Shown: piece after piece, positions 33,332-44,346 of the stretch
How positions within the stretch are numbered: the first letter of the stretch is position 1
Layout: every line of letters begins with the position of its first letter
Assembly: GCF_000764305.2 (NCBI RefSeq)
Contig: NW_025946076.1
Coordinates: forward strand, 1,877-65,876
DNA length: 64,000 nucleotides
Source: Hyalella azteca
Lineage: Eukaryota > Arthropoda > Malacostraca > Amphipoda > Hyalellidae
Direction of reading: 5' to 3'
The notes under the pieces: generated by a model
What the model was told of the DNA's origin: nothing
Seen by the model: the letters and a program-made list of their open reading frames with translations, nothing else
The model's database searches: none
Program-made: the position numbers and the translations under genes

Positions 33332-34154
33332 TTTGTCAAGCCAGCCAACCAAATTCTCGACCACATATTCGTGGGGTTGGAGTCTATGTTCCAGCCTCTG
33401 TCAACAGACTCGGAGTAAATGTCAACTAACGAGCAATAGTTTTGTCAACGAACTGCGCTACTGCAAAAAAAGCCTCCAAAAAGAGAGAGATGTGGCGCTC
33501 TAAATTTGCACGACGGCACGAAATAAGTCGTTAAGCTGTAGTTATGTTTTTAATTTTACGTTTACAGATTTAATGTTTTCAAAATTTACACATTTTATCC
33601 GCTGAGTATCCTGGCTTTTATTAAAAAAAAGTTGCTCATACCATTGCCTGAGAAAACATTGAACCCCTGGCCCCTGGGACTGGGAACAATAAGTGCAGTT
33701 TCCTGTTAAATGCATTTGTTTTCTTCATGATAAAAGTTTGGCAGGGCCAGGAACTGAAGCCCAGAATCTTTGCTAAACTTCATTTTGAGCAAAACAACTA
33801 GAAATTCACAGAGGAAACAAATATTATTTTTTAGGTGATGGGAACCTTTGAAAAAAGGTTCATGATGAATTTTATTAGTTGTGAATATATTATTACTCAA
33901 ATTACTATAATTTGAAATTGATTCGCGTCAGACATTCCGCTGTAAAACGCTGCCATCAGGAGCCGCTTGAAGGACAGAAACCCTCATAAGTTTCGGCCAT
34001 GCAGGGCCCTCATGTGCACTTCCTGACCCCACGTCCCGGGAACTACAGGGCCCAATGCCTCCTTGGGCTCCAGACCTACTTAGGTCACTGTGAGCTGAAG
34101 GGCCCAATGTCCAAGTGAGATCCCGGGCCCATGTCCCCGTGGGCCTACAGGGCC
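33332..34154. other. Block B interior, no gene recognised
   Basis: Aligns with about 60,970-61,790. From about 34,000 it has CAGGGCCCAATG-type words that correspond to the start of the 48 bp array in copy 2. Confidence 0.6.
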
Positions 34155-35089
34155 AATGTTAACGAAAACTAAGCGCGTGGGGGCTAGAGATGGCAGTGAA
34201 ACAAAGTTAAGTTTCCTAAATTTTTCTTTTCTTTATTAATTAAGTTAATTGCAACGTATATTATTGCATAGGCATATGAAGATTGGCCGGGCTGCGAGAA
34301 CGGATAGGGTCAAGGAAGTTCCCCACCAAAGCGTGACGTGCCAGATCTGCAGCCATTTGCCCCCAGCATTTTCGTTCAGTGCTGCCACAAAAAATATGGA
34401 AATAAATTTAAAATCATAAATATCATTAATGGTAACAGTATATGTACATAGATCTATCATATTTATCAAATTTATCATCTATTTAATTTCTCCATATATA
34501 TTAAATATATCTATTAAATTATCAATTCATCAATTAATATATTTTTAGGTCAACTATCATTTAGTAATATTAAGGGCACAGCCCATTTATCAATTAACAA
34601 AGAAATAGCATGCCAGCATGTAATATATTAAATTTCGCCTATTATCCATTAAATATCCATTAAGGTGTAATTATTAAAATTAAATATCTATTATATAATT
34701 ATTTAAATTTAATATTGGCAACACCTTTATTTTAGTTTGAGGTCAGAGGGCAGAGTTAGCTATGTCAGTCTCTGAAACTGTCTGGCACACACCCGCACGA
34801 CTAAGTGGTACCGAGGACTTACGTTTCATAAAAGACAGAAGCTGGTGCAGTCGGCTGAGTTCCATTCAAAGGGAATCCCGAAACTGCAAGTCTCTAATAC
34901 CTCAAAATCGCTAAGGTGGTGCCAGGTAATTATTATAGTTTAAATTCAACTCGGGACTGAAATTTATTTTTAGAGCGAAAATTATAGTTTTAAGTCTAGT
35001 TTTAGTTTAGGTTATTAGCGGACTCTTATGAAAGCTTAAATGTAACTTTTAACGAGAACCTCAAAACTATACTATTTTCGACAAATGTT
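34155..35089. mobile_element. 923 bp insertion with 6 bp flanking direct repeat
   Basis: In block B copy 2 the sequence GGCCAATGTTCATGTGG is continuous. Here it is split after AATGTT (34,155-34,160). The insert 34,161-35,083 follows, then AATGTT again (35,084-35,089), then CATGTGG. The insert begins AACGAAAAC and ends ATTTTCGAC, a weak inverted repeat around CGAAAA. It has no recognisable coding sequence, so it is probably a non-autonomous element. The family was not identified. Confidence 0.65.
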
Positions 35090-35724
35090 CATGTGGTCTG
35101 CAGGCCCAATGCCCCCCGTGAGTTAAAGGGCCTTTATCCTTGTAGCAGCGGTGCTAGTCACGCCTGGCTGAACTCAAGCACAAGGTCCGTACTATCAAAA
35201 TACATTACGAGTTCGTAATTCCTCAGCCAATCACTGATGAGAAGTCAGCTAGAATCTGAAAACTAGATCTAGAATTGATGCACTTTAATAACTTACGTAT
35301 TTTGGACGATAAAAAAGACCTAATTCTTGGAAAAACAGATACATTTTCTTAGACGCCGAAAAAACATTCTTTTTGAAACTTCAAAGCAATACATCCAGAA
35401 GCCGTAATTGCGACGGTGCAAAGAGTGAAATTTACGTGACTCAGGAGCCTATTTTACTTTAGATAAAATAATATCCTTTGTGCGCCTACAAAGGCTACAA
35501 GTTCAGGTATTACGAATCTATTTTTCTTAGCCGCAGTACTTGGCACAAATAAAACACAGCATTTTTTGGCCCACGGGAGCAATATTTCTTGGGCCAAAAA
35601 AAGCGGTATTTGATGCTGCTCTGCAGATGACCACCTCGTGTGCAAGTCTAAAGCCTTTCGTTGTTCTGCCGTTATTCGGCCGTTATTTTTGCCGTTAATC
35701 TGCCGTTATTCTGGAAGACGCACC
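35090..35724. other. Block B interior; short CTGCCGTTATT repeats
   Basis: Aligns with about 62,620-63,249. At 35,670-35,712 four or five degenerate CTGCCGTTATT units precede the possible first exon. No other feature is seen. Confidence 0.6.
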
Positions 35725-35786
35725 ATGGCTGGCGCATCGGAATCCGAATCGACGAAGCTGATTGGATGTGACACGATCGAATACAC
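35725..35786 (+). CDS. Possible first coding exon (block B copy 1)
   Basis: GCACCATGG is a near-ideal Kozak start. Twenty codons follow (MAGASESESTKLIGCDTIEY) and run into AC|GTGAGC, a good donor. In copy 2 (63,250-63,311) the start, frame and donor are all kept, with one amino-acid change (A2T). Without splicing the frame stops one codon later. The function is unknown and no second exon was recognised. Confidence 0.4.
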
Positions 35787-35896
35787 GTGAGCGATCCTCG
35801 GTCAGAACTGGCGAGGGTTTTTTTCCGCTCTGTTGGCTCCGGCTCTAGCAAGCCAGGATATTCTGGATCATAGGAATCAATGCTTGTCGTTTAATT

Positions 35897-36409
35897 TATC
35901 ACAGCTTATGTTTTGGTGTCTTTCAATTTATATTTATCACAGCTGATGTTTTGTTGTCTTTCAATTTAAAGTTTTCACTGCCGATGTTTTGGAGTCTTTC
36001 ACTTTAAATTTTTTACAGCTGAAGTTTTGGTATCTTTCAATTTAACGTTTTCAGAGCTGATGTTTTGGTGTCTTTCAATTTCAAGTTTTCACAGCTGATT
36101 TTTTGGTGTCTTTCTATTTAAAAATTTCACAGCTGATATTTTGGTGTCTTTCAATTTAAAGCTATCACTGCCGATGTTTTGGAGTCTTTTACTTTAAATT
36201 TTTCACAACTGAAGTTTTGGTGTCTTTCAATTTAACGTTTTCAGAGCTGATAGTTTGGTGTCTTTCAATTTGAAGTTTTCACAGTTGATTTTTTGGTGTC
36301 TTTCTATTTAAAAATTTCACAGCTGATATTTTGGTGTCTTTCAATTTAAATTTTTCACAGCTGATGATTTAGTTTCTTTCAATTTAAAGTTATCACAACT
36401 GATGGCTTA
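35897..36409. repeat. 38 bp minisatellite, about 13.5 units
   Basis: TATCACAGCTGATGTTTTGG followed by TGTCTTTCAATTTAAAGT. Most units keep CACAGCTG. It also occurs in block B copy 2. Confidence 0.95.
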
Positions 36410-36513
36410 AGGTGTCTTAGCTGTAGGATCCAGTTATGTTGAATGGATACGAAAAGAATGTTGTAACCATTGATTCTTACGTAGTTTGAATAGAGGTAAA
36501 AAAATTTTGAGTC

Positions 36514-38705
36514 GTTTCATAAAGATTCAGACCTCTTTAGAACTGTCTTCGGTCAGATTGAGTAGAAGTATGCACACTTTCTTTATAAAAAATAATTGAA
36601 AATGAAATACAAAAAAAGCGAGTAAGTATTCCAAGCCACTCGAAATTGGTGATGCAGACTTTTTACTAGTGGTTTAGGTAGCCAAATATCGCTGCCAGTA
36701 ACGAAAGGAAGAGCTTTAGTTTCTGCCTCCAGCGTCGTTCAGCCAATTAATTTGACTTATTACGCCTGCTCTGTAAGCAATATCAGTTTAACTATCAAGC
36801 AAAATATTAAATAGAAATTTTTAAATTACTAATACTCTCAAAAATATAAATTTTATTTTCAAACTTATCTCCAATGATTTCTAGTTAACTGTATTTTAGC
36901 TTGCTAGTTAAAATATATTATGAAATAAGTTTATTAGTAACTTTTATAACTTTTTTGAAGGGGGACTGTACGAATTTAAGTTGAGACCCCAATGAAGAAT
37001 GAACCAAAAAACAAGGACTCCAACTGAAGGAACATAAATGAAACTAATGGGAAAAATATTAAATGCGTGCATTATGTCATGAAATATGCAAAGAAGTGCT
37101 CCAGAAAAGTAAGTAAGAAGAAGTAAAAAGAAAGCATAGAAAAAAATGAATTAAATAATTATAAGTACATGAATTTTATGTAATATTTTGCATTAACCGT
37201 CGCAATGCTATTCATACCAATAACTGGTAAATGGTCAGTAAATAGTTGAATAAAAAAATATACGGGGAAAATCATTGTATTTTTATCTCAGAAAGCAAAA
37301 ATACGTGATGTAATAATGTAAACAAACGCAGATAAACAAGCTCGATGTAAAAAAAGTAAACGATGTAAAAAAGCTTTCGAGCACGTAGTGAGCGATGCGA
37401 TTAGGACTCAAGGAAAATATGAAACGAAATTTTTTGTCCATTAAAAAACTTAAAATAGTTATGGCTTTAATCGGCGTTAGAAATTTTTTAATGCCAAACG
37501 TTGTTTTGACTGTAACCACCTACTGCTCGGTAGGTATCATGAAGTAATTGATTTACGATAGACCAGACAAAATAAACAGGATCCAGTATATTAGAAATGG
37601 AATAAATTTACAAAGAAATGATTTCGTAATTCACAATTATTTACATTAGAATGATTTAGCTGCAGTAAACGGCAAAATAACGTGCGGGTTTTCTATCGCA
37701 CATCAGACGCCATATAAGTGATGAAGTTTATTTTGTGTGTATCGTGACGGGTTAGACTGGGATACCAAAGCAAGTAAATGATATGCAGGGATGATATAGC
37801 AAGTAAATGATGGATGGAATGGCAGCTTATACACTGGCTTCATCTGTCTGGGCTCTTACTGCAGATTGAAGCGGAATATTCTGTGCCTGTTCGGCGCGAG
37901 GGGGAACGTCGGCGTCGATCAGTGATAGATTGCGGTAGCATCTTTTATCGTCGAGGCTACAATGATGAAAAAAGGATTGAAGAGACTTTGTTCTTTGCAT
38001 GTCATTATTACCACCTACTTCTTCGTGCACATTTAAACTATTCCCAGTATTCAGATTGATTAAAATAACTTATAAAGGTAACGAAGAACAGTTTTTTTTC
38101 ATATATCCACTACTTTACAGGCATGATGATAGACTTCGTTCAGAGACTTACCCAAATTCATATTAAAACATCAGTAATGAGGTTCAATCGCTGGAAATTC
38201 AAATGAGGTTCAATTCAAATTCAAAAAATTCTTCCCACAGAAGCGTTATTCCTGCATAAGTGAGCTTTATTAGAAGCTTTAAATAACATTGCACGCAGGT
38301 TTCGGTGGTATCACAATCCGCGCGACGCTTCAAAGGTTTTTCAAGCTTCGTTCCCGAGCAGCGCGTTCAACAGGAGTTAAGGCAAGCAAAATTTCATGCC
38401 ATATACGGCAGGATGCGTCGGTGATGCCGTTGTATCAAGACTCAGTCGAAACATTGATGGCGTTGCAGTCCATGTTTGCTTAGGATTTAAAATTTTTTAA
38501 GATATTTTCTGCTGACAATATGAATATCGGAGCATTGGTTCTATATAACACTTGCATTAAGTTTATACAGAATAAATTAATTTAAATCCTAGGAATTATT
38601 GAGCTTTGCCATAAACTTTTGGAATGAAACTTGATTGAAAATGTAATCAAGAAAAATTTTTTCCTGTCAGTTGCAGAGTTATTGTCGACAGTCACATGAA
38701 GCAAG
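36514..38705. other. No gene recognised
   Basis: Unique sequence between duplicated blocks. Weak coding hints: 37,814-38,059 (81 open codons) and 38,300-38,483, where an acceptor-like GCACGCAG precedes 61 open codons (FGGITIRATLQRFFKLRSR onward) in a GC-richer island. Neither is recognised. Confidence 0.45.
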
Positions 38706-38892
38706 AAGCATTCAGGGAAATTAATGAAACATTGTCCATAAAGGCACTTCTTGGCGTTGTGTGCATCATCCTGACCCAGTTAGGACGGTAGAATAGGGCG
38801 TATCATAGTTACGAAGACTCTCTGCTCGTACTGTGGGTAAGGAAGTGTTTCACTTTACGGACAATATTGCCCGCTTATTTTTCTGAGTATAA
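38706..38892 (+). mobile_element. Copy 3 of ACACTCAG-type element, best preserved
   Basis: The left end AGCATTCAGGGAAATTAATG and the right end TTTTTCTGAGTATAA are an imperfect terminal inverted repeat. The interior has CATCATCCTGACCCAGTTAG, CTCTCTGCTCGTACTG and CGGACAATATTGCCCG in the family order. It is about 187 bp, with no coding capacity. Confidence 0.65.
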
Positions 38893-41800
38893 TTTTGCAG
38901 CAATCTCATTTTTGATTGCTTATGTGCAATCAAAGTAATTTTTTTTATTTCAGGTATTTTTTTCATCCAAATACTCTAATAAAAATGTATTGCTGACAGC
39001 ATTGTTTTTTTTTTGTGGTGATATGAATAATGATCCGCTTAACGGGATTCTTAATCATTGATTCCGATTTACTTGGACGTTTAATGGAGGATTTACCCGA
39101 TATTAAAATATTATGCATGTATTTGCATAGTTCTGCGGTCTGATTGATTTAAATTTGCATCGTGCAGAGTAAAGCAGTCCAAGTTTTTCCCGCTATTTAG
39201 AACAAAATTTATCAATTTTAAGGAAAATTATTCCAGTTTATCTAAGATTCATAAAATTCACACATTTGTGAAAAAATTCCATTCCATTATGATTTGTGAT
39301 GTGAAAAAATGTTTTCCTGCCTAAAAATATTATTGAAAATACTTTCCGCAGTTAAATATAACCGTGGATCTTCAATTTTTATTAGAAAGTTTTGCGATCT
39401 CAATAAACTTCTAAATTGAGCAAACATTCTGAATGATATCCTAAATTAAAAACAGTGTGAGGGATTGCAAAGGACTCTTGAAATTTATCGTTTAGCGTTT
39501 TGATTCACCTTAGACGTGACCTCGTTTAGATGCGCTTTGTTTTTCGTCATTAATGTATAGGAATCCCACCACAGAGAAAGGCTCCGAAACCTGAGGCCGG
39601 AGTTAGAAGATGTGCTAAGGAAATACACGGTTTATTCATTTGTATTCTCGTGTCTGTCATTTGTTTATTATTATAGTTATTTATTAAAAGTTTGGGGAAA
39701 CCAAGATTTGTTTGCTTATTTATTGAATAGATCCCAATAACAGTTTATTTCTAGGCAGGGAAAACTATACTTTCCTGCCTATATTGACAAATTTCTTCGC
39801 TTTATTTATAAAATTTTTATTTCAGAAGATCAATTCAATTTAATATAACAAGCAATGCTATAACCGCGCAATGTACAGCAAAGGCCCGCTTCTTGAAGGA
39901 AAAAACGACGCTCGTTTGAGCAAAGTTGCCAGTTTTCACATTTAAACGAGATCTTTGGATGCTAAAGACTAAACTTGATTACGAGGAAACTTTAATAGTA
40001 CTTGTCCAGTTTGGGTTACAAAGTTCCCAGTATCGGGAATAATCAAGACAAAGTTTGCCCGGAATGCTACCGTTGGCACCAGGATCAGGGCTTGTGGTGC
40101 TGTGTGTATTACTTACATCGGTTTTTTATTGGCAAAACTGTTTCTAAACTCGGGAATTCGACGATCAAATTAAAAAACTGGAATTGTGCCGTGTTCTTTC
40201 TATTTTAATTTAAAAATTGAAATTTCGATTTTGAATTAATTCGTTAACTTAATAAAATTAAAGATATTTAATTAGAGAAGCGCCGACTCGGAGACGGATT
40301 TTTCCGAGCTTGTTTCCGCATCCTAATTATTTAATTGGAATGTTTAATTGGCATTAATCAGTCATGAGAGTTTTCGAGAAATTTAATTTTCTAATTATCA
40401 AATTAATAGTTAATTATATGGACGTTATAATTATAATTTTTTTAGTTTTATTAGCGTAATTTTCATATGAATAAATATTATCGTTTTGCCCGTTGGCAAC
40501 TTGGATTTGCATATCCGAGTAACTACAGAACGAGAATTTTTATGACATGTTTCATATTATAATTATAAATAATTGATTTTATTCGATTCTTTCGCAATAT
40601 GGTTGTTAAATAAATAATCAATCAGTCACGCAGATTTAAGCATCAGGTGTTCAGACATTTTCGCGGGAAAAATTTGCGCGGGAAGAAAATTTAGGCTTTT
40701 AGCCAAGACTTGCGTACGAAAGTTTTGATAATGCCAAAATTAGGGTGTATTTACGTACCACAGAACTCTTTTATCGTAAGTACAAAAAGTTACGAAGTTT
40801 TGATAATCCGGCCCCAGTTTTCCCACTCAATGATAAAGTTCACACGTTATAAATATTATGACATAGTAAACTACTAATTAACAGTTTAAATATTATTACT
40901 ATTATTATTATGATACAATTTTTACCGAAGTGTAAAAATCGAAGTGCACACGAAGCGTTGGTGAATTTGCTTGTTTTGCATTTGAAGTTTTTTTAATTTT
41001 AATATAACTCGCTCGAACATTTTTAGGTCTTGCATGCAATGCATTTTTATTTCATCTTTTATAAGCGTTTTTAATAAATTCATATATACCATACTTTTTT
41101 GCACTGACAGAGATCAATTAGTGGCCAAATTGAAAAGAAATTGCAGTGAAATTTCTGAAAATATTAAATGATATCTTCCTCGTACTTGAAAATGTTCATC
41201 TTATTCTGCGAATGACAGTGGCAAATGTTTGAGCTTATCAGGCAATTCCTGGTAAATCGCTACTCGGCCGCAATAAATAGATTTTCTATCAATATATTAA
41301 TATTCATTAGTAATTTTGTTTAAAATTATTTTCTTGAGATCCACGATTAACAATATCGATTCATCCTGAACACAAATCAATTTCAATTAGACTATTATTT
41401 AATGTATTATACTGTTGGTTGACAGAAATTATTCGTTTTTTAGTTATTATTGATTGGTTATTTACAATGAATAAATTAAATTGAAACGTAGTTGACTGTG
41501 CACAAAAATTTCTGTTTCAAGCAAGTAATTTTATGGCGAAATTTTATTTTATTTAAAAGAAGTAATTTTAAAATTTCAAACGACCGAAGTGACCAATTGT
41601 AGAAAAAATTATTTACCCACATACGAACGGAATTTTTTCCTTGGCGAGGTTCAGATTTCAAAAATTTTAGTGCAAAGACGAAATTGTGGAATAAATGCAG
41701 AATTTCTTCCGCAACGATGCGACGTGGCAAAAGGGCCGCGAAATTTTATAACTTATTGTTTAACATTAAAGGAGAATTTCCCTGTTTTCAGAAAAATTTC

Positions 41801-42579
41801 CCAATAATAAATCCCATATAATGTAAATTTTTTTCTCCTTTTTTTCCCCCACTTTGCAACGGCCCTGAAATCATAAACGAAACAATCACTTACTTCTTAG
41901 AAGTTTGACCTCGACCGCCATAAAGTTTTGGGATTTAACATCTTCTGTCCTTTTGTCCCTAGCATCGTTTATCTCAAAACTCCATAAAATTATTGGCCTG
42001 TAAAAATAAGAACTGAAGGATAAGTTAGTACAAGTTTCTGTGACCCGCAGTCAACGACGGTAAATCGAGCGCAGATTCTTACGAGCTTTACATTATATTT
42101 TTGAGACCATAAAAGCCGGGTCAGTTTTCCAAGCAATTAGTCAGGGCAGTGAACAGGGTTTCTTTTTATCCTAAAAAAATGTCAACAGAAAACAGTGTAG
42201 TATTAACTGTAGTCTCGGTAGCAATACTGCAACAAAAAACATGCTTGTTTTATTTCACGACTCGCCAGCAAAACGCCTTAGGAAATTAACAGTCGAGCCC
42301 AATGACTCGGAACACAGCCAGGCAGCGCGCTAGATGACTCCGATAGAGTTTTTTCTTTTCTTATGTTAAGTTTTGAATCTTTGATGTTTGTCTCTTAAAA
42401 TTAATGTTTTAATTAATCAGAATTATCAATTTTTAACGATTAACGTAATTTAAATGTTGTTATTGAATTCAAAATTTCTATATACTAGTTCATAAGAGAG
42501 TTATCAAGGAATCCTTTTCTAAAATTTTGAAGATTTGAAGTAAGAATTTTCTAGTTTTTAGTTTCCTTGACACTCACTG
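38893..42579. other. No gene recognised
   Basis: AT-rich. Short open frames (up to 84 codons on the minus strand at 41,476-41,730) have no recognisable motif. No array is seen. Confidence 0.55.
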
Positions 42580-43109
42580 TACCCATCACCACATCCCCGC
42601 CACTCTCGCCCCCATCACCACATCGCAGCTGATGAAGGCATCTGATCGAACGTCTCTCTACGCCGCCATCGACGCTGGACGTGGAGTGGAAAAAAATGTC
42701 CTACGAGATTTAAATTTCTGAATAACCTTCATCGTGTAACTTTATTACGGTGAACGGAGATTTAGTTTTTGATTTATAATGATCAGATTTCCTAATCTCC
42801 GTCATTATCGTTTGCGCCTAACTTATTGGTGATTTATTTATTCCTTATTTATTGGTTAGTTTTTGAATTATAATGAACAGAATTCAAAATCTCCGACATT
42901 ATAGTTTAAGCTTAACTTATTGGTGATTAATTTATTCGTTATTTATGGTTATGTAAGTAAGTTAAATCGTAGAAAAATTTTCACTTGAACTAGGTGGTCT
43001 TCGGAAATTATTGCAGTCGAAATTTGAGAGCTAGGAATTCCTCAAGTCGTCTCTGCTATTTTATTTTGATAAAATTTAAATAGATTATAAATTGGAAGTT
43101 TTTGGCTCA

Positions 43110-43290
43110 AGAAGGCAGTTCGTGTTGCTTCCGAATGATTTTTTTACAATTGTGTGTAACATCCTGACCTAGTTTGGCACAGTAAAAAGACGAGTATCTG
43201 GGTTGCGTCCGTTCTCTGCTCGTGCTGCAGAGATAAGAAAGTGTGTCAATATTTGGACAATATGATCCATTGATTTTTCTCAGTGTAAAT
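43110..43290 (+). mobile_element. Copy 4 of ACACTCAG-type element (inside block A copy 1)
   Basis: CATCCTGACCTAGTTTGGCA, TTCTCTGCTCGTGCTG, AGAAAGTGTGTC, GGACAATATGATCC and the right end TTTTTCTCAGTGTAA. The left end is not clear. The block A copy 2 counterpart (56,990-57,107) has an internal deletion. Confidence 0.6.
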
Positions 43291-43960
43291 TCATGAGTTC
43301 AATTAGCGTCCTTATTCCTAATAACAATATTTTATGTGCGTTTATGAAGTGATTTAATCGCAAAATTTTAATTTAAAATATTAATTTCCTCTAACTCATG
43401 GTAATCAATTCTTCAAAAAAGCTAAATGAAAACAAAAACACATAAAAAACATTATTCCCTAAACTTGAACCCAAAACTTTGAGCCCCGCTGGCATTCGGA
43501 TCTTATTTCCTATACAAACTTGAATGGAGTTCAGAAGTAAGCCAATAGGAATCGTGATTGGAATCGAAGTCTTGTAAGGAGAATAAACTTGACGCTTCTT
43601 ATCTACAGGAATATTTAGGGAATTGGGACGGAGCTGTGATGAATGTGAGTGTAAAATACAGTTTGTGTGATAACGAATGCTATTTTGGATTGAAATTCCG
43701 ATTAATTTTATTTTTCATAAGATGATAAATGCACGCGAATGTATCTGGCAGACGTTGATCATAATATTGTTTCTATAAATATAATATATAATCTTAATTT
43801 GTTCGTTTAATAATATGATTGATGATAAAATACAATTTTAGGGCTTAAGTCCGTAATGATATTTCAATATAGTTTGATTGTGGCAAAGGTTCATAGAAGA
43901 CTTGTTACTTTCGTGGCTTTGAGCATCAAGGCCACGGAATAAGCTGGACAACTTTAATTC

Positions 43961-44346
43961 GTGTTCCTAGACGCACGTGTTCCTAGACGCTCGTGTTCCT
44001 AGACGCATTCCTAGACGCACGTGTTCCTAGACGCACGTGTTCCTAGACGTTCGTATTCCTAGACGCACGTGTTCCTAGACGCACGTGTTCCTAGACGCTC
44101 GTGTTCCTAGACGCACGTGTTCCTAGACGCACGTGTTCCTAGACGCACGTGTTCCTAGACGCACGTGTTCCTAGACGCACGTGTTCCTAGAAGCACGTGT
44201 TCCTAGACGCACGTGTTCCCAGACGTTCGTATTCCTAGACGCTCGTGTTCCTATAGACGCTCGTGTTCCTAGACGCTCGTGTTCCTAGACGCACGTGTTC
44301 CTAGACGCACGTGTTCCTAGACGCTCGTGTTCCTAGACGCTCGTGT
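43961..44346. repeat. 16 bp minisatellite with E-box core, about 24 units
   Basis: GTGTTCCTAGACGCAC repeated; the unit junction makes CACGTG, the palindromic E-box, in most units (others have CTCGTG). A few units have a shortened or extra spacer. Confidence 0.96.

Larger units (their letters stand above)
30433..36508. repeat. Block B, copy 1 (segmental duplication)
   Basis: From the 25 bp array to just past the 38 bp array, this block aligns in order with 58,095-64,000. Shared landmarks: the array border, the TTCGTTCACAGGTAG segment (31,471 and 58,882), the GGGCAGCCCCTGGGCGC segment (32,411 and 60,038), the GAGTCCCCCCAG segment (33,250 and 60,908), CACCATGRCTGGCGCATCGG (35,722 and 63,247), and the 38 bp array. 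Identity is uneven: nearly complete over some 200 bp islands, lower in AT-rich spacers. Confidence 0.93.
42580..44346. repeat. Block A, copy 1 (segmental duplication)
   Basis: Aligns in order with 56,426-58,094: a CCCATCACCACATCCCCGCC short array, GGCATCTGATCGA.CGTCTCT, GGAGTGGAAAAAAATGTCCT, the ACACTCAG-type element, GACGCTTCTTATC.ACAGGAA and the 16 bp array. An internal duplication of about 105 bp (GAGATTTAGTTTTTGATT through the GTGATTTATTTATTC phrase, about 42,757-42,950) is present here but single in copy 2. Confidence 0.92.
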
